Of a stretch of DNA of 64,000 bases, positions 9,287 through 17,906 are shown one piece after another. Position numbers and translations under genes: made by a program. Under the pieces are notes generated by a model, which saw nothing but the letters and a program-made list of their open reading frames with translations, did not search any database and had not been told where the DNA came from. Every line of letters begins with the position of its first letter. The stretch's first letter is position 1. This DNA comes from Halogeometricum limi (GTDB taxonomy: Archaea; Halobacteriota; Halobacteria; Halobacteriales; Haloferacaceae): NCBI RefSeq assembly GCF_900115785.1, contig NZ_FOYS01000002.1, positions 62,001-126,000 of the forward strand, read 5' to 3'.

Positions 9287-9401
9287 CCGGTCGAACGGTT
9301 TTCCCCCGCTCTCGTCCTCCGCGTCTCGCGGGCGACGGGTTCCGCGGCCCGTCCCCGCGCGGTAAGCGAATCTTTTTGCGCGCACCGGCCGCCTCGTCGG
9401 T

Positions 9402-10319
9402 ATGGTCTCGGACATCTTCGACCCCGAACGGTGGGAACCCGTCGCCGGTTCCGACGAGTTCGACGACATCACCTACCACCGGGCGGTGGACGTCCCGGCG
9501 GTCCGCATCGCCTTCGACCGACCCGAGAAACGGAACGCGTTCCGCCCCGGTACGGTCGACGAACTGTACGCCGCCCTCGACCACGCCCGCAAACAGGCCG
9601 ACGTGGGCTGTGTCCTCCTCACCGGCAACGGCCCCTCCGAGAAGGACGGCGGGTGGGCGTTCTGCGCCGGCGGCGACCAGTCCGTCCGCGGCGGGTCGGG
9701 CTACGAGTACCGCGACGACGACGCGGCCGACGAGGGCGACGACCCACTCGTCCGCGAGGCGAAGGCGGGGCGACTCCACATCCTCGAAGTCCAGCGACTC
9801 ATCCGGTTCATGCCCAAACCCGTCGTCGCCGTCGTCCCCGGATGGGCCGTCGGCGGCGGCCACTCCCTGCACGTCGTCTGCGACCTGACGCTCGCCTCCG
9901 AGGAACACGCGAAGTTCCTCCAGACGGACCCCGACGTGGCCTCGTTCGACGGCGGGTTCGGCTCCGCCTACCTCGCGAAACAGGTCGGCCAGAAGAAGGC
10001 CAGAGAGGTGTTCTTCCGCGGGAAGACGTACTCCGCCGAGGAGGCCGTCGACATGGGGATGGCGAACGAGGCGATTCCGCACGAGGAGTTAGAGGACGTG
10101 GCCTTGGAGTGGGCCGACGAGATGACGAAGAAGTCGCCGATGGCGATGCGGATGCTCAAGTACGCGTTCAACATGACCGACGACGGCCTCGTCGGACAAC
10201 AGGTGTTCGCGGGCGAGGCGACGCGTCTCGGCTACATGACCGAGGAGGCTCAAGAGGGGAGAGACGCGTTCTTGGAGAAGCGCGACCCCGAATTTAGAGA
10301 GTATCCCTGGTTCTACTAA
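9402..10319 (+). CDS. menB: 1,4-dihydroxy-2-naphthoyl-CoA synthase
   Basis: A 305-residue crotonase-fold enzyme that closes the second ring of menaquinone by turning o-succinylbenzoyl-CoA into 1,4-dihydroxy-2-naphthoyl-CoA. Key parts are IAFDRPEKRNAFRPGTVDELY, the oxyanion segment FCAGGDQSVRG, VVPGWAVGGGHSLHVVCDLTLASE and the MenB-typical C-terminus AFLEKRDPEFREYPWFY. This end and the QTDPDVASFDGGFGSAYLA block separate MenB from ordinary enoyl-CoA hydratases. A T-rich element (TTTTTGCGCGC, near 9374) lies about 25 bp before the start. Confidence 0.95.
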   Translation: MVSDIFDPERWEPVAGSDEFDDITYHRAVDVPAVRIAFDRPEKRNAFRPGTVDELYAALDHARKQADVGCVLLTGNGPSEKDGGWAFCAGGDQSVRGGSGYEYRDDDAADEGDDPLVREAKAGRLHILEVQRLIRFMPKPVVAVVPGWAVGGGHSLHVVCDLTLASEEHAKFLQTDPDVASFDGGFGSAYLAKQVGQKKAREVFFRGKTYSAEEAVDMGMANEAIPHEELEDVALEWADEMTKKSPMAMRMLKYAFNMTDDGLVGQQVFAGEATRLGYMTEEAQEGRDAFLEKRDPEFREYPWFY

Positions 10320-10320
10320 C

Positions 10321-10386
10321 CCACCTTTTTCCAGGGGGTCCTCGGCGACGGCTTCGCCGTCGCCTCGAACCCCCGCAAAAACCTGG
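10321..10386. terminator. Long imperfect inverted repeat after menB
   Basis: A 66-bp inverted repeat directly after menB. The inner stem is perfect, 9 bp (10344-10352 with 10356-10364) around a TTC loop. Five G residues at 10334-10338 can pair with five C residues at 10370-10374, and the flanks continue imperfectly, with T5 on the left and A5 on the right. It could end transcription in both directions or be a dispersed repeat element. Confidence 0.5.
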
Positions 10387-10397
10387 AGGGAAAAAAG

Positions 10398-10429
10398 CCG
10401 CGCCTCGCTCACGTCGTTCGCTCGCGCGG
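10398..10429. repeat. Second hairpin downstream of menB
   Basis: CCGCGC at 10398-10403 pairs with GCGCGG at 10424-10429 around a 20-nt loop. It follows a run of six A residues. It is probably part of the same terminator or repeat region between menB and the iron-uptake gene. Confidence 0.35.
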
Positions 10430-10504
10430 GACAGTAAGCTTGAAGCACTCGTGAGCGGACTCCCTATTCGGCGTTCATTTTAGGGTCGCCGAAAAGTCGG
10501 AACA

Positions 10505-10533
10505 GCTTTATGACTTTAGGCTGGCCTAAAAAT
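10505..10533 (+). promoter_or_regulatory. Promoter with DtxR/IdeR-like operator
   Basis: A TATA-like element (GCTTTAT, 10505-10511) lies about 26 bp before the ATG at 10534. Immediately after it is a perfect inverted repeat TTTAGGC-TG-GCCTAAA (10515-10530), close to the half-site pattern of DtxR/IdeR/SirR iron-dependent repressors. An operator between TATA box and transcription start would block initiation when iron is plentiful. The repressor itself is not in the window. Confidence 0.65.
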
Positions 10534-11760
10534 ATGGCTGGAGAGGATGCAGCACCCGACGCACCGACTCGACGCGACTATCTGAAGTACGGCGGTGCAG
10601 TGCTCGGCGGAGCGCTGTTGGCGGGATGCACCGGCAGTTCGACCGACGACGAGTCCGGAGCGACCACCGACGCCGCGACGTCGACGCCCGAGGCGACTGC
10701 GACCGAAGCGACTGCGACCGAGACGACCGAAACGGACACCTCGTACTCGGTGTCGATGGCGCCGGTCGGCGAGGTCACCTTCGAGTCGGTCCCCGACTCG
10801 TGGGTCGCGTACGACGGCGGCTACGCCGACATGGGTGTCGCTCTCGGCGTCGGCGACGGGATGACCGGCATCGGGAGCGCAGACCGGTACTACACGTACG
10901 TCTACGACGAACTGCCGGGCGTGAGCGTCGACCGCGAGAAACTCGAAGCGAACCAACTGTCGGACGCCGACATGTCCAAAGAGGCGTTCTACGAGTTGAA
11001 CAACGACGTCCATCTGATGGACCCGAAGATGCTCGTCAACTGGTTCGGGTGGGAACCACAGGACGTCGACGAGATTACGGAGCAGGTCGCGCCGTTCGTG
11101 GGCAACCTCGTCTTCCGGCGCGAAGACGAGTGGCACGACTACCGCTACTACACGCTGTACGAGGCGTTCGAGAAGGTCGCACGCGTCTTTCAGGAGACGG
11201 AGCGCTACGAGGCGTTCGAGTCGCTTCACGACGAGTTCATCGCCGATATCCAGAGCCGTCTGCCGCCGGCGGACGAACGACCCAACGTCCTCTTGGTGTA
11301 CGCGGGGAGCGACGAACCCGAGAAGTTCTCGCCGTACCGCCTCAACGACAAGGGGACGAGCAAGAAGCAGTGGCGCGACCTCGGCGTGAGCGACGCGCTC
11401 GCCGGGACCGGCGTCGAGGGTCTCAGCACCACCGACCGCGGGAAGATAGACTACGAGACGATGCTGGAGATAGACCCCGACGTCATCCTCCTGCGCGCGC
11501 ACGAGCGCAAGTCGGCGACCGAGTTCCGTGACACCGTCCTCGAATTCATGCGCTCGCACCCCGTCGCGAGCGAACTGACGGCGGTACAGAACGGACGCGT
11601 CTACCGCGGCGGCTACCTGTACCAGGGGCCGATTCAGAACCTCTTCTTGACCGAACGCGGCGCGCAACAACTGTTCCCCGAGGAGTTCGGCGACGTGACG
11701 AGCGACACTCAGTTGTTCGACCGACAGCGAGTCGCCGACATCGTCGCGGGAGACGTCTGA
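10534..11760 (+). CDS. Iron/siderophore ABC transporter substrate-binding Tat lipoprotein
   Basis: A 408-residue periplasmic-binding-type protein. It starts with a twin-arginine signal (TRRDYLKYGG, residues 12-21) and a lipobox LLAGC (Cys32), so it is exported folded and lipid-anchored. A Thr/Glu-rich linker (TATEATATETTETDT) follows, then a class III binding fold (VAYDGGYADMGVALGVGDG; DPDVILLRAHER; NGRVYRGGYLYQGPIQN) as in ferric-siderophore and cobalamin binders. The ATG at 10534 is preferred to that at 10510 because the operator would otherwise lie in the coding region. No permease or ATPase gene is next to it. Iron is inferred from the DtxR-like operator. Confidence 0.85.
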   Translation: MAGEDAAPDAPTRRDYLKYGGAVLGGALLAGCTGSSTDDESGATTDAATSTPEATATEATATETTETDTSYSVSMAPVGEVTFESVPDSWVAYDGGYADMGVALGVGDGMTGIGSADRYYTYVYDELPGVSVDREKLEANQLSDADMSKEAFYELNNDVHLMDPKMLVNWFGWEPQDVDEITEQVAPFVGNLVFRREDEWHDYRYYTLYEAFEKVARVFQETERYEAFESLHDEFIADIQSRLPPADERPNVLLVYAGSDEPEKFSPYRLNDKGTSKKQWRDLGVSDALAGTGVEGLSTTDRGKIDYETMLEIDPDVILLRAHERKSATEFRDTVLEFMRSHPVASELTAVQNGRVYRGGYLYQGPIQNLFLTERGAQQLFPEEFGDVTSDTQLFDRQRVADIVAGDV

Positions 11761-11762
11761 GA

Positions 11763-12704
11763 ATGGGCGCCGACGAACACGCGGAGACGGACGCAGAGCG
11801 CGCGGAGGACGCGACGTCGGAGGCGGACGCGGCGTTCGACCACGACGTGGTCGTCGTCGGTGGCGGTCCGACGGGGTGTTCGCTGGGCGTCTTCACCGGT
11901 CGGTACGGACTCGACACCGTCGTCTTCGACCGGGGTCGCTCGTCGCTCCGGCAGTGTGCGTATCTGGAGAACTACCTCGGATTCCCGGGCGGAATCGACG
12001 TGGACACCCTGTACGGCCTCATGCACGACCACGCCGAAGCGGCCGGGTGCGACGTCGTCTCCGAACACGTCGCCGAAGTCAGACGCGACGGGACGGGATA
12101 CGCCGTCACTACGAGCGACGGCCGGACGGCCACGGCCAGGCGAGTCGTCGCGGCAGCCCGGTACGGCGGAGACTGTCTCGAACCGCTGGGCGACGAGTCG
12201 ATGTTCGTCACTCAGGAACGCGACGGCGAGACTCGCAAACGATTCGACCGGGAGTACCCCGACGACGACGGACGGACGCCGTTCGACGGACTGTACGTCG
12301 CCGCGCCGGTGCCCGGTGCGAACGTGCAGGCGATACGCTCGGCCGGTCACGGCGCACGCGTCGCCCGGACGGTCATCGCGGACGTCCGCCGTGAACAGGG
12401 CTACCCCGAACCGCTCGCGGCGCACTGGGACTGGATGCGACGGGACGCGGAACTCGCGGGCGACGACCCCGACAGAGACGACTGGCGCGAGTGGTTCGAC
12501 GACCGAGTGCCGGAGGACTGCGACGTCGACGAGGCGCGTCTACGCGAACTTCGCGAGGCGGACATCGACCGCCGACTCTCGACGTATCTCTCCGAGGAGG
12601 ACGTCGAGGAGCGAACGCGGGACGCCCACGAGCGACTGGCCGAACACCTCGAGGCGGGCGACGACGGCGAGGGACGAAGCGTCGAGCAGTCGCCCGGTCG
12701 CTGA
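11763..12704 (+). CDS. FAD-dependent thioredoxin-reductase-like protein
   Basis: A 313-residue flavoprotein. After an acidic N-terminus comes the FAD-binding Rossmann motif VVVVGGGPTGCSLGVFTGRYGLDTVVFD (starting near residue 31), then CAYLENYLGFPGG as in thioredoxin reductases, and the second FAD contact GLYVAAPVPGANVQAIRSAGHGARVA. The redox CxxC pair and a clear NADPH-binding GxGxxA segment are missing, so it is not a thioredoxin reductase. The last 100 residues are charged and helical. It starts 2 bp after the iron-binding lipoprotein gene, so it is probably co-regulated by iron; a role in releasing iron by reduction is a guess. Confidence 0.75.
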   Translation: MGADEHAETDAERAEDATSEADAAFDHDVVVVGGGPTGCSLGVFTGRYGLDTVVFDRGRSSLRQCAYLENYLGFPGGIDVDTLYGLMHDHAEAAGCDVVSEHVAEVRRDGTGYAVTTSDGRTATARRVVAAARYGGDCLEPLGDESMFVTQERDGETRKRFDREYPDDDGRTPFDGLYVAAPVPGANVQAIRSAGHGARVARTVIADVRREQGYPEPLAAHWDWMRRDAELAGDDPDRDDWREWFDDRVPEDCDVDEARLRELREADIDRRLSTYLSEEDVEERTRDAHERLAEHLEAGDDGEGRSVEQSPGR

Positions 12705-12763
12705 GTCGAACTCGGCGGGTTCGATAGGAACTTACTCACTTCTCGCGCCCTCGAACTCACACA

Positions 12764-13711
12764 ATGAGTACGCAGGACATCTCGCGGACGAAGGCGTGGC
12801 TGATGGCCGCGCGGCCGCAGACGCTGCCCGCCGCCGCCGCGCCCATCCTCGTCGGCGTCGGCTTGGCGCTCCACGACGGCGTGTTCGCCGCTCTGCCCGC
12901 CCTCGCCGCGTTCGTCGGCGCGGCGCTCATCCAGGTCGGGACGAACTTCGCGAACGACTACTACGACGCCGTGCAGGGCGCGGACACGGAAGATAGAGAA
13001 GGGTTCACCCGCGTCACCGCCGGCGGCCTCATCGACCCCGCCGAAGTCAAGCGTGCCATGTATCTCACGTTCGCCGCCGCCGTTCTCTCGGGAACCTACC
13101 TCGTCTACGTCGGCGGCGTCCCCATCCTCGTCGTCGGTCTCCTGTCGGTCGTCTCCGGAATCGCCTACACCGGCGGCCCGTACCCGCTGGGCTATCACGG
13201 CCTCGGCGACGTGTTCGTTTTCCTCTTCTTCGGCGTCGTCGCCGTCACCGGGACGTACTACGTGCAAGCGGCGTCCGTCCTCGCCGCCCCGCTCACCGTC
13301 GGAATCCCGGCGGGCACGCTCCCGTTCGACGCGTTCGTCGCGTCGCTGGCCGTCGCCGCCATCTCGACGAACATCCTCGTCGTGAACAACGTCCGCGACA
13401 AAGAGGAGGACGCGACGACGGGCAAGCGGACGCTCGCCGTCCGATTCGGCTACGCGTTCTCGCGAATCGAGTACGCCGCGATGCTCGCTCTCGCGTACCT
13501 CGTCCCCGTCTGGTTCCTCGCGCGCGAGGGGTTCGGCGTCGCCGTCCTCCTCCCCCTCGTGACGCTCCCGTACGCGCTCTCTATCGCGCGAACGGTGTTC
13601 ACCGAGACGGGCGGGGGGGCGCTGAACCCCGCGCTCGAACGCACCGGAAAACTGCTCGCGATGCACGCCGTCCTGTTCGGGTTCGGTCTCGCGTTCGGCG
13701 GCTTCTTCTGA
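12764..13711 (+). CDS. menA: 1,4-dihydroxy-2-naphthoate polyprenyltransferase
   Basis: A 315-residue UbiA-superfamily membrane enzyme that prenylates 1,4-dihydroxy-2-naphthoate in menaquinone synthesis. The start ISRTKAWLMAARPQTLPAAAAPILVG is typical of MenA. The first aspartate-rich motif is NFANDYYDAVQGADTEDREG and the second region is NNVRDKEEDATTGKRTLAVRFG. About eight membrane helices are visible. It ends 3 bp before menC, so menA and menC form an operon. The TATA-like GAACTTACTC lies about 30 bp upstream. Confidence 0.95.
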   Translation: MSTQDISRTKAWLMAARPQTLPAAAAPILVGVGLALHDGVFAALPALAAFVGAALIQVGTNFANDYYDAVQGADTEDREGFTRVTAGGLIDPAEVKRAMYLTFAAAVLSGTYLVYVGGVPILVVGLLSVVSGIAYTGGPYPLGYHGLGDVFVFLFFGVVAVTGTYYVQAASVLAAPLTVGIPAGTLPFDAFVASLAVAAISTNILVVNNVRDKEEDATTGKRTLAVRFGYAFSRIEYAAMLALAYLVPVWFLAREGFGVAVLLPLVTLPYALSIARTVFTETGGGALNPALERTGKLLAMHAVLFGFGLAFGGFF

Positions 13712-13714
13712 ACC

Positions 13715-14725
13715 ATGCGCTTCGAACCGTTCTCCGTCTCGCTGTCGGAGTCGCTCGATACCGCACGCGGTCCCATCGATAGCCGCGAGGGCTTTCTCGT
13801 CCGCGTCGGCGACGGCGACGCCACCGGACTCGGCGAGGCGACGCCGCTTCCGGGGTGGACCGAGTCGCTGGACGACTGCCGAGACGCCCTCGAACGCGGC
13901 GACCCGGACGACGCGACGCCCGCCGCGCGACACGGCGTCTCGCTGGCCCGCGCCGACGCCCGCGCGCGAGAGACGGGCGTCCGACTCTGCGACGAACTCG
14001 CCGCCGAGGGGTTCGAAAGCGACCACGCGGCCGACGCCGTCCCCGTGAACGCCACCGTCGGCGACGGGTCCGTCGAGCAGACGGAGGAGGCCGTCCGAGA
14101 CGCCGTCGACGCCGGGTTCGGGACGGTGAAGCTGAAAGTCGGGGCGCAGGACCCCGAGACGGACCAGAGACGGCTTCGCGCGGCGAGAGCCGTCGCTCCC
14201 GACGCGGAACTCCGCGCGGACGCGAACGGCGCGTGGACCCGCGAGACGGCCGAAGTGATGCTCGACGTCGCGGCCGAACTCGACGTCGCGTACGTCGAAC
14301 AACCGCTCCCGGCGGACGACCTGTCGGGCCACGCCGCCCTCTGCGGCCGCGGCGTCGACGTCGCACTCGACGAGACGCTCGCTTCGCACGGCGTCGGCGA
14401 GGTACTCGACGCGGACGCGGCGGACGTCCTCGTACTCAAGCCGATGGCGCTCGGCGGCCCCGACCGGACGCTCGCGGCGGCGAGGCGGGCCCGAGCGTCG
14501 GGCGTCGACGCCGTCGTCACCACGACGATAGACGCCGTCGTCGCCAGACTGGGCGCACTCCACGTCGCCGCCGTGATTCCCGACGTACCGGCGTGCGGCC
14601 TCGCGACGGGGTCGATGCTCGCAGCGGACCTCGCGGACGACCCGGCACCCGTCGCCTCGGGGGCGATGCGCGTCCCCGACGGGCCGGGACTCGCGGGCGA
14701 CGCGCTTGACCCGCTATACTTCTGA
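13715..14725 (+). CDS. menC: o-Succinylbenzoate synthase
   Basis: A 336-residue enolase-superfamily enzyme that dehydrates SHCHC to o-succinylbenzoate. The catalytic residues are visible: the KxK motif in GTVKLKVGA, the metal ligands in RADANGAW, VEQPLP and LDETLAS, and the second lysine in LVLKPMALGG. The N-terminal capping domain (RFEPFSVSLSESLDTARGPI) is normal. Dipeptide epimerases share the fold, but the menA neighbour makes MenC the best call. The expected next step, menE (OSB-CoA ligase), is not found in this window. Confidence 0.9.
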   Translation: MRFEPFSVSLSESLDTARGPIDSREGFLVRVGDGDATGLGEATPLPGWTESLDDCRDALERGDPDDATPAARHGVSLARADARARETGVRLCDELAAEGFESDHAADAVPVNATVGDGSVEQTEEAVRDAVDAGFGTVKLKVGAQDPETDQRRLRAARAVAPDAELRADANGAWTRETAEVMLDVAAELDVAYVEQPLPADDLSGHAALCGRGVDVALDETLASHGVGEVLDADAADVLVLKPMALGGPDRTLAAARRARASGVDAVVTTTIDAVVARLGALHVAAVIPDVPACGLATGSMLAADLADDPAPVASGAMRVPDGPGLAGDALDPLYF

Positions 14726-14790
14726 GACCCGAACCTCTCGCCCGCGTGGACGACCGTGAACTTTTGTCCCCGCACTCCGTCGTCCACGCT

Positions 14791-15600
14791 ATGACCGAAG
14801 AAACTGAAAACTCGGTGTCCGTGTCCGAAGCGTCGGGCGTGGTGACGGTGACGCTCGACCGACCGGACGTCCGGAACGCGTTGACGTCGGACCTGACGGC
14901 GGGCGTTCGCGACGCCCTCGACTCGCTCTCCGCGGACACGCGTTGCGTCGTCCTCGAAGGCGCGGGCGGGGCCTTCTGCGCCGGCGGCGACGTGAACGCG
15001 ATGTTGCAACTCCGCGCGGACGAGTGGACGACGGACCAGGCCGTTCGGCACGTCATCAACGACACCGCCGACGTCGTCAAACGCGTCTACGACTGCGAGT
15101 ACCCCACCGTCGCGAAGATAGACGGCCCGGCCATCGGCGCGGGCGGCGCACTCGCTCTCGCCTGCGACCTGCGGGTGTTCTCCGACGACGGCCGCATCGG
15201 CTTCGGCTTCGAGCAACTCGGTCTGGCCGTCGACTCCGGCGTCTCCTACCTCCTGCCGCGCGAAGTCGGCGCGGGCGTGGCGAAGGAACTCGTCTACACG
15301 GGGGAAGTGCTCGGCCCGGACCGGGCGGCGGAACTCGGCCTCGCGAACCGCGTCTTCGGGACGGAGGGAGGCGACGACTTCGAGACCGAGTTCGAGTCGT
15401 TCGTGTCCGACATCGCCTCGGGGCCGACGGCCGCCCTCCGAACCTCGAAGCGACTGCTCCGGCGCGGGTTCGAGGTGTCGTTAGATACCGCTATCGAGCA
15501 CGAGGCGGCCGCGCAGGGCGCGTTGTTCGAGACGGCGGACCACGAGGAGGGCGTCGACGCGTTCTTGGAGCGTCGTGACCCCGAGTTCGGCGGGCGCTAA
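14791..15600 (+). CDS. Enoyl-CoA hydratase/isomerase family protein
   Basis: A 269-residue crotonase-fold protein. It has [18 protein letters not shown], the oxyanion segment [14 protein letters not shown] and the second block [24 protein letters not shown]. The C-terminus [17 protein letters not shown] fits generic enoyl-CoA hydratases rather than MenB. A 15-residue upstream extension starting with GTG at 14746 is possible but the ATG at 14791 follows a normal promoter gap. The substrate cannot be told. It stands right after menC, in the place where haloarchaea often have menE. Confidence 0.85.
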   Translation: MTEETENSVSVSEASGVVTVTLDRPDVRNALTSDLTAGVRDALDSLSADTRCVVLEGAGGAFCAGGDVNAMLQLRADEWTTDQAVRHVINDTADVVKRVYDCEYPTVAKIDGPAIGAGGALALACDLRVFSDDGRIGFGFEQLGLAVDSGVSYLLPREVGAGVAKELVYTGEVLGPDRAAELGLANRVFGTEGGDDFETEFESFVSDIASGPTAALRTSKRLLRRGFEVSLDTAIEHEAAAQGALFETADHEEGVDAFLERRDPEFGGR

Positions 15601-15692
15601 CGGCGAGTCCGTCCGGCGTGCGCGTCGGCGTCGTGCGAGGAAGACGCGCCGCGAACGGTGGCTACTTTGCGGGTCCCCGTGTCGGCCACGGT

Positions 15693-16421
15693 ATGAGTTC
15701 GGAGCTTTCCGTCACGGTGTGGAACGAGTATCGACACGAACGCGACAGCGACGAGGTGGCCGAGGTGTACCCCGAGGGCATCCACGCGGTCATCGCCGAG
15801 GGCCTCGAAGAACGCGGGTTCGACACCCGGACGGCGACGCTGGACGACCCCGAACACGGCCTGACCGAGGGCGTCCTCGCCGACACCGACGTGCTGACGT
15901 GGTGGGGGCACCGCGCGCACGACGAGGTGTCCGACCACATCGTCGAACGCGTCGTCGAACGCGTCCGCGAGGGGATGGGACTGCTGGTCCTCCACTCGGC
16001 GCACTACTCGAAGCCGTTCAAGTCGCTCATGGGCACGTCGTGTTCGCTGAAGTGGCGCGAGGCCGACGAGAGAGAGCGTCTCTGGGTCGTCGAACCCGGA
16101 CACCCCATCGCCGCCGGCGTGGACGAACACATCGAGATTCCGCGGGCGGAGATGTACGGCGAACGGTTCGACGTGCCCGCGCCCGACGACCTCGTTTTCA
16201 CCAGTTGGTTCGAGGGCGGCGAGGTGTTCCGCTCGGGGTGTTGTTACACCCGCGGGTCGGGAAAGATATTCTACTTCCGACCGGGGCACGAGACGTACCC
16301 CATCTACTACCGCGACGACGTCTGCGACGTCCTCGCGAACGCCGTCGAGTGGGCCGCCCCCGCCGGCGGACCGGAACCGTTCTTCGGGAACGCCGACCCA
16401 CTCGAAGAACTCGACGACTGA
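15693..16421 (+). CDS. ThuA-like domain protein
   Basis: A 242-residue protein of the ThuA/trehalose-utilisation glutamine-amidotransferase-like fold. Typical blocks are [32 protein letters not shown] at the N-terminus, [42 protein letters not shown] and [31 protein letters not shown]. ThuA proteins are tied to sugar metabolism in bacteria; the reaction in archaea is unknown. The ATG at 15693 gives the expected start; an upstream extension to 15618 has no support. It is a single-gene unit. Confidence 0.85.
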   Translation: MSSELSVTVWNEYRHERDSDEVAEVYPEGIHAVIAEGLEERGFDTRTATLDDPEHGLTEGVLADTDVLTWWGHRAHDEVSDHIVERVVERVREGMGLLVLHSAHYSKPFKSLMGTSCSLKWREADERERLWVVEPGHPIAAGVDEHIEIPRAEMYGERFDVPAPDDLVFTSWFEGGEVFRSGCCYTRGSGKIFYFRPGHETYPIYYRDDVCDVLANAVEWAAPAGGPEPFFGNADPLEELDD

Positions 16422-16527
16422 ATCGGTCTCTCGGACGCTCTCTCGGTGCTGGGGCCGCCGACACCGCAACCGTCGACGTGCCGCGACCGCCGGTCAACCT
16501 AAACCGCCGGCGTCCTACGAGACGACT

Positions 16528-16641
16528 ATGGCAGACCCGACCGCGGGACAGCGCCGTCTCATATTCGGCCTGTTCGTCTTCGCGTTCCTCGTCTTCGTCG
16601 GTGGTATCGTCGTCGTCGCGTTCCTCTCGGGAGTCATCTGA
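16528..16641 (+). CDS. 37-residue single-span membrane microprotein
   Basis: An ATG-started frame encoding MADPTAGQRRLIFGLFV, then a strongly hydrophobic stretch (AFLVFVGGIVVVAFL) ending SGVI and TGA. It has a short positively charged N-terminus and one membrane helix. It is not in any overlapping gene, its codons show the haloarchaeal GC bias in the third position, and its start is 107 bp past the ThuA gene. The function is unknown. Confidence 0.6.
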   Translation: MADPTAGQRRLIFGLFVFAFLVFVGGIVVVAFLSGVI

Positions 16642-16689
16642 CCGTCGACGCGCGGGCGTCGCCGCGGATGAACGAGTACGACCGAGTGT

Positions 16690-17562
16690 TCAGGTGTCGT
16701 CCGGGCGGTGCGTGACGCCGTCCTGTTCGTCCGCGCGCTTCCGTCGGAGAGCGGCGGCGGCGTTGGAGGCGTCGTAGCCGAAGAACACGTTCTCGGCGTA
16801 CGCCTCCGCGACTTCCGTCGCGTGGATGAGGTCGTCGAGTTCCATCTCGGCGTCGACGGCGTACAGTTCGATTGCGAACGGCGTGTCGAGCGGCTCTAAG
16901 AGCGACTGGAACCCCTTCGCGATGGTTTCGAGCCAGTACGTCGTTCCGTAGTGGACGTCGTACAGTGGGACCACGAACTCGTCGACGTACCGTGAGAGGG
17001 CGTCGATGTCGAGGCCCGCGCGACGGTAGAGATGTCCCGGATACGGGTCGGGGTAGAGCGTCAGGTACGTCGTCCCCGGAATCTTCTCGGCCGCCTCGGC
17101 GACGAACTCGGTTATCACCTCGGCGCGCCACTCGAACCAGTCGTCTTCGTCGCCGTCTCTGTCGTTCTCGTCGGCCCACGCCGCGAACAGTCGGTCACAG
17201 CGGTCACACCGGCAGTACCCCTCGCGGGGAAAGCCCACGTCGTCCAGTCGGACGGCGTCGTTCGCGGCGGCGCAGTCCTCGACTATCTCGAGGAGTCCGG
17301 CGCGGTACTCCTCGTTCGTCGGGCAGATGTACGCCCAGTCGAAGTAACGTTGGTCGCGCGTCGCGAGGGTGCCCTCGTCGTCGACGGGGACGAGTTCGGG
17401 GTTCGAGTTCGCGGCGGCGGTGTCGCCGAAGCACGACACCATGTTCACCGCGTCCGGGAGCGGTTCGGCCGCCCGGCCGGTGACGTCTTTGACCTCGTAG
17501 AACGCTCTGTCGAAGTCCGGCCACTCCACCTCGTCGGGGTTGCGCGTGACGACGCCGTACAT
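16690..17562 (-). CDS. Uncharacterised protein, possible TIM-barrel glycosidase-like
   Basis: A 290-residue soluble protein. The start MYGVVTRNPDEVEWPDFDRAFYEVKD (ATG at 17562) is favoured over a 34-residue longer form. Features include YFDWAYICPTNEEYRAGLLEIVEDCA, a probable metal or disulfide site GYCRCDRCDRLFAAW and repeated alternating strands and helices (TTYLTLYPDPYPGHLYRRAGLDIDALSRYVDEFVVPLYDV) that look like a TIM barrel. I cannot name a characterised family. The pattern resembles putative glycoside-hydrolase-like proteins, but no catalytic pair can be proved. Confidence 0.7.
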   Translation of the reverse strand: MYGVVTRNPDEVEWPDFDRAFYEVKDVTGRAAEPLPDAVNMVSCFGDTAAANSNPELVPVDDEGTLATRDQRYFDWAYICPTNEEYRAGLLEIVEDCAAANDAVRLDDVGFPREGYCRCDRCDRLFAAWADENDRDGDEDDWFEWRAEVITEFVAEAAEKIPGTTYLTLYPDPYPGHLYRRAGLDIDALSRYVDEFVVPLYDVHYGTTYWLETIAKGFQSLLEPLDTPFAIELYAVDAEMELDDLIHATEVAEAYAENVFFGYDASNAAAALRRKRADEQDGVTHRPDDT

Positions 17563-17706
17563 ACTCGAAACAGTCTCGGGAGCGTCATGAGTCGTTCGTT
17601 CGACGTCGGTCAACGTCGGTGAGCGCCGCGTCCCGGCGTCGTCACTCGTGGACGCGACGACCAAAGAACGGAGGATGCGTTCGTCGGGCGGTTCGTCGGT
17701 CGCGGC

Positions 17707-17811
17707 TTACTCTTCGACTTCCACTTCGACGGGTTCGCTCCCGCCGGAGACGAGGACGTAGACGACGGCTACCAGTGCGAGCGCGAAGAGCAGTTTGGCT
17801 TTTCCGGACAT
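17707..17811 (-). CDS. 34-residue membrane microprotein
   Basis: A short ORF with ATG at 17811 and TAA at 17707. It reads MSGKAKLLFALALVAVVYVL followed by VSGGSEPVEVEVEE: a lysine-containing start, one membrane helix and an acidic tail of alternating Val and Glu. Composition and codon use fit a real haloarchaeal small protein. It lies between pyrI and the TIM-barrel-like gene. The function is unknown. Confidence 0.6.
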   Translation of the reverse strand: MSGKAKLLFALALVAVVYVLVSGGSEPVEVEVEE

Positions 17812-17906
17812 ACGCTACCGTACGGCGGTTCGGTACAAAGTGATTTCCCCTCGTCCGAACGGGTGCGAGGTGGTCGCCGATTCGTGGAGACGAGACGGAC
17901 TCGCGG

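Noticed and set aside
14791-15600. Considered as menE or a second menB
   Set aside because: The sequence is a crotonase fold with enoyl-CoA hydratase features; it lacks AMP-ligase motifs and the MenB C-terminus.
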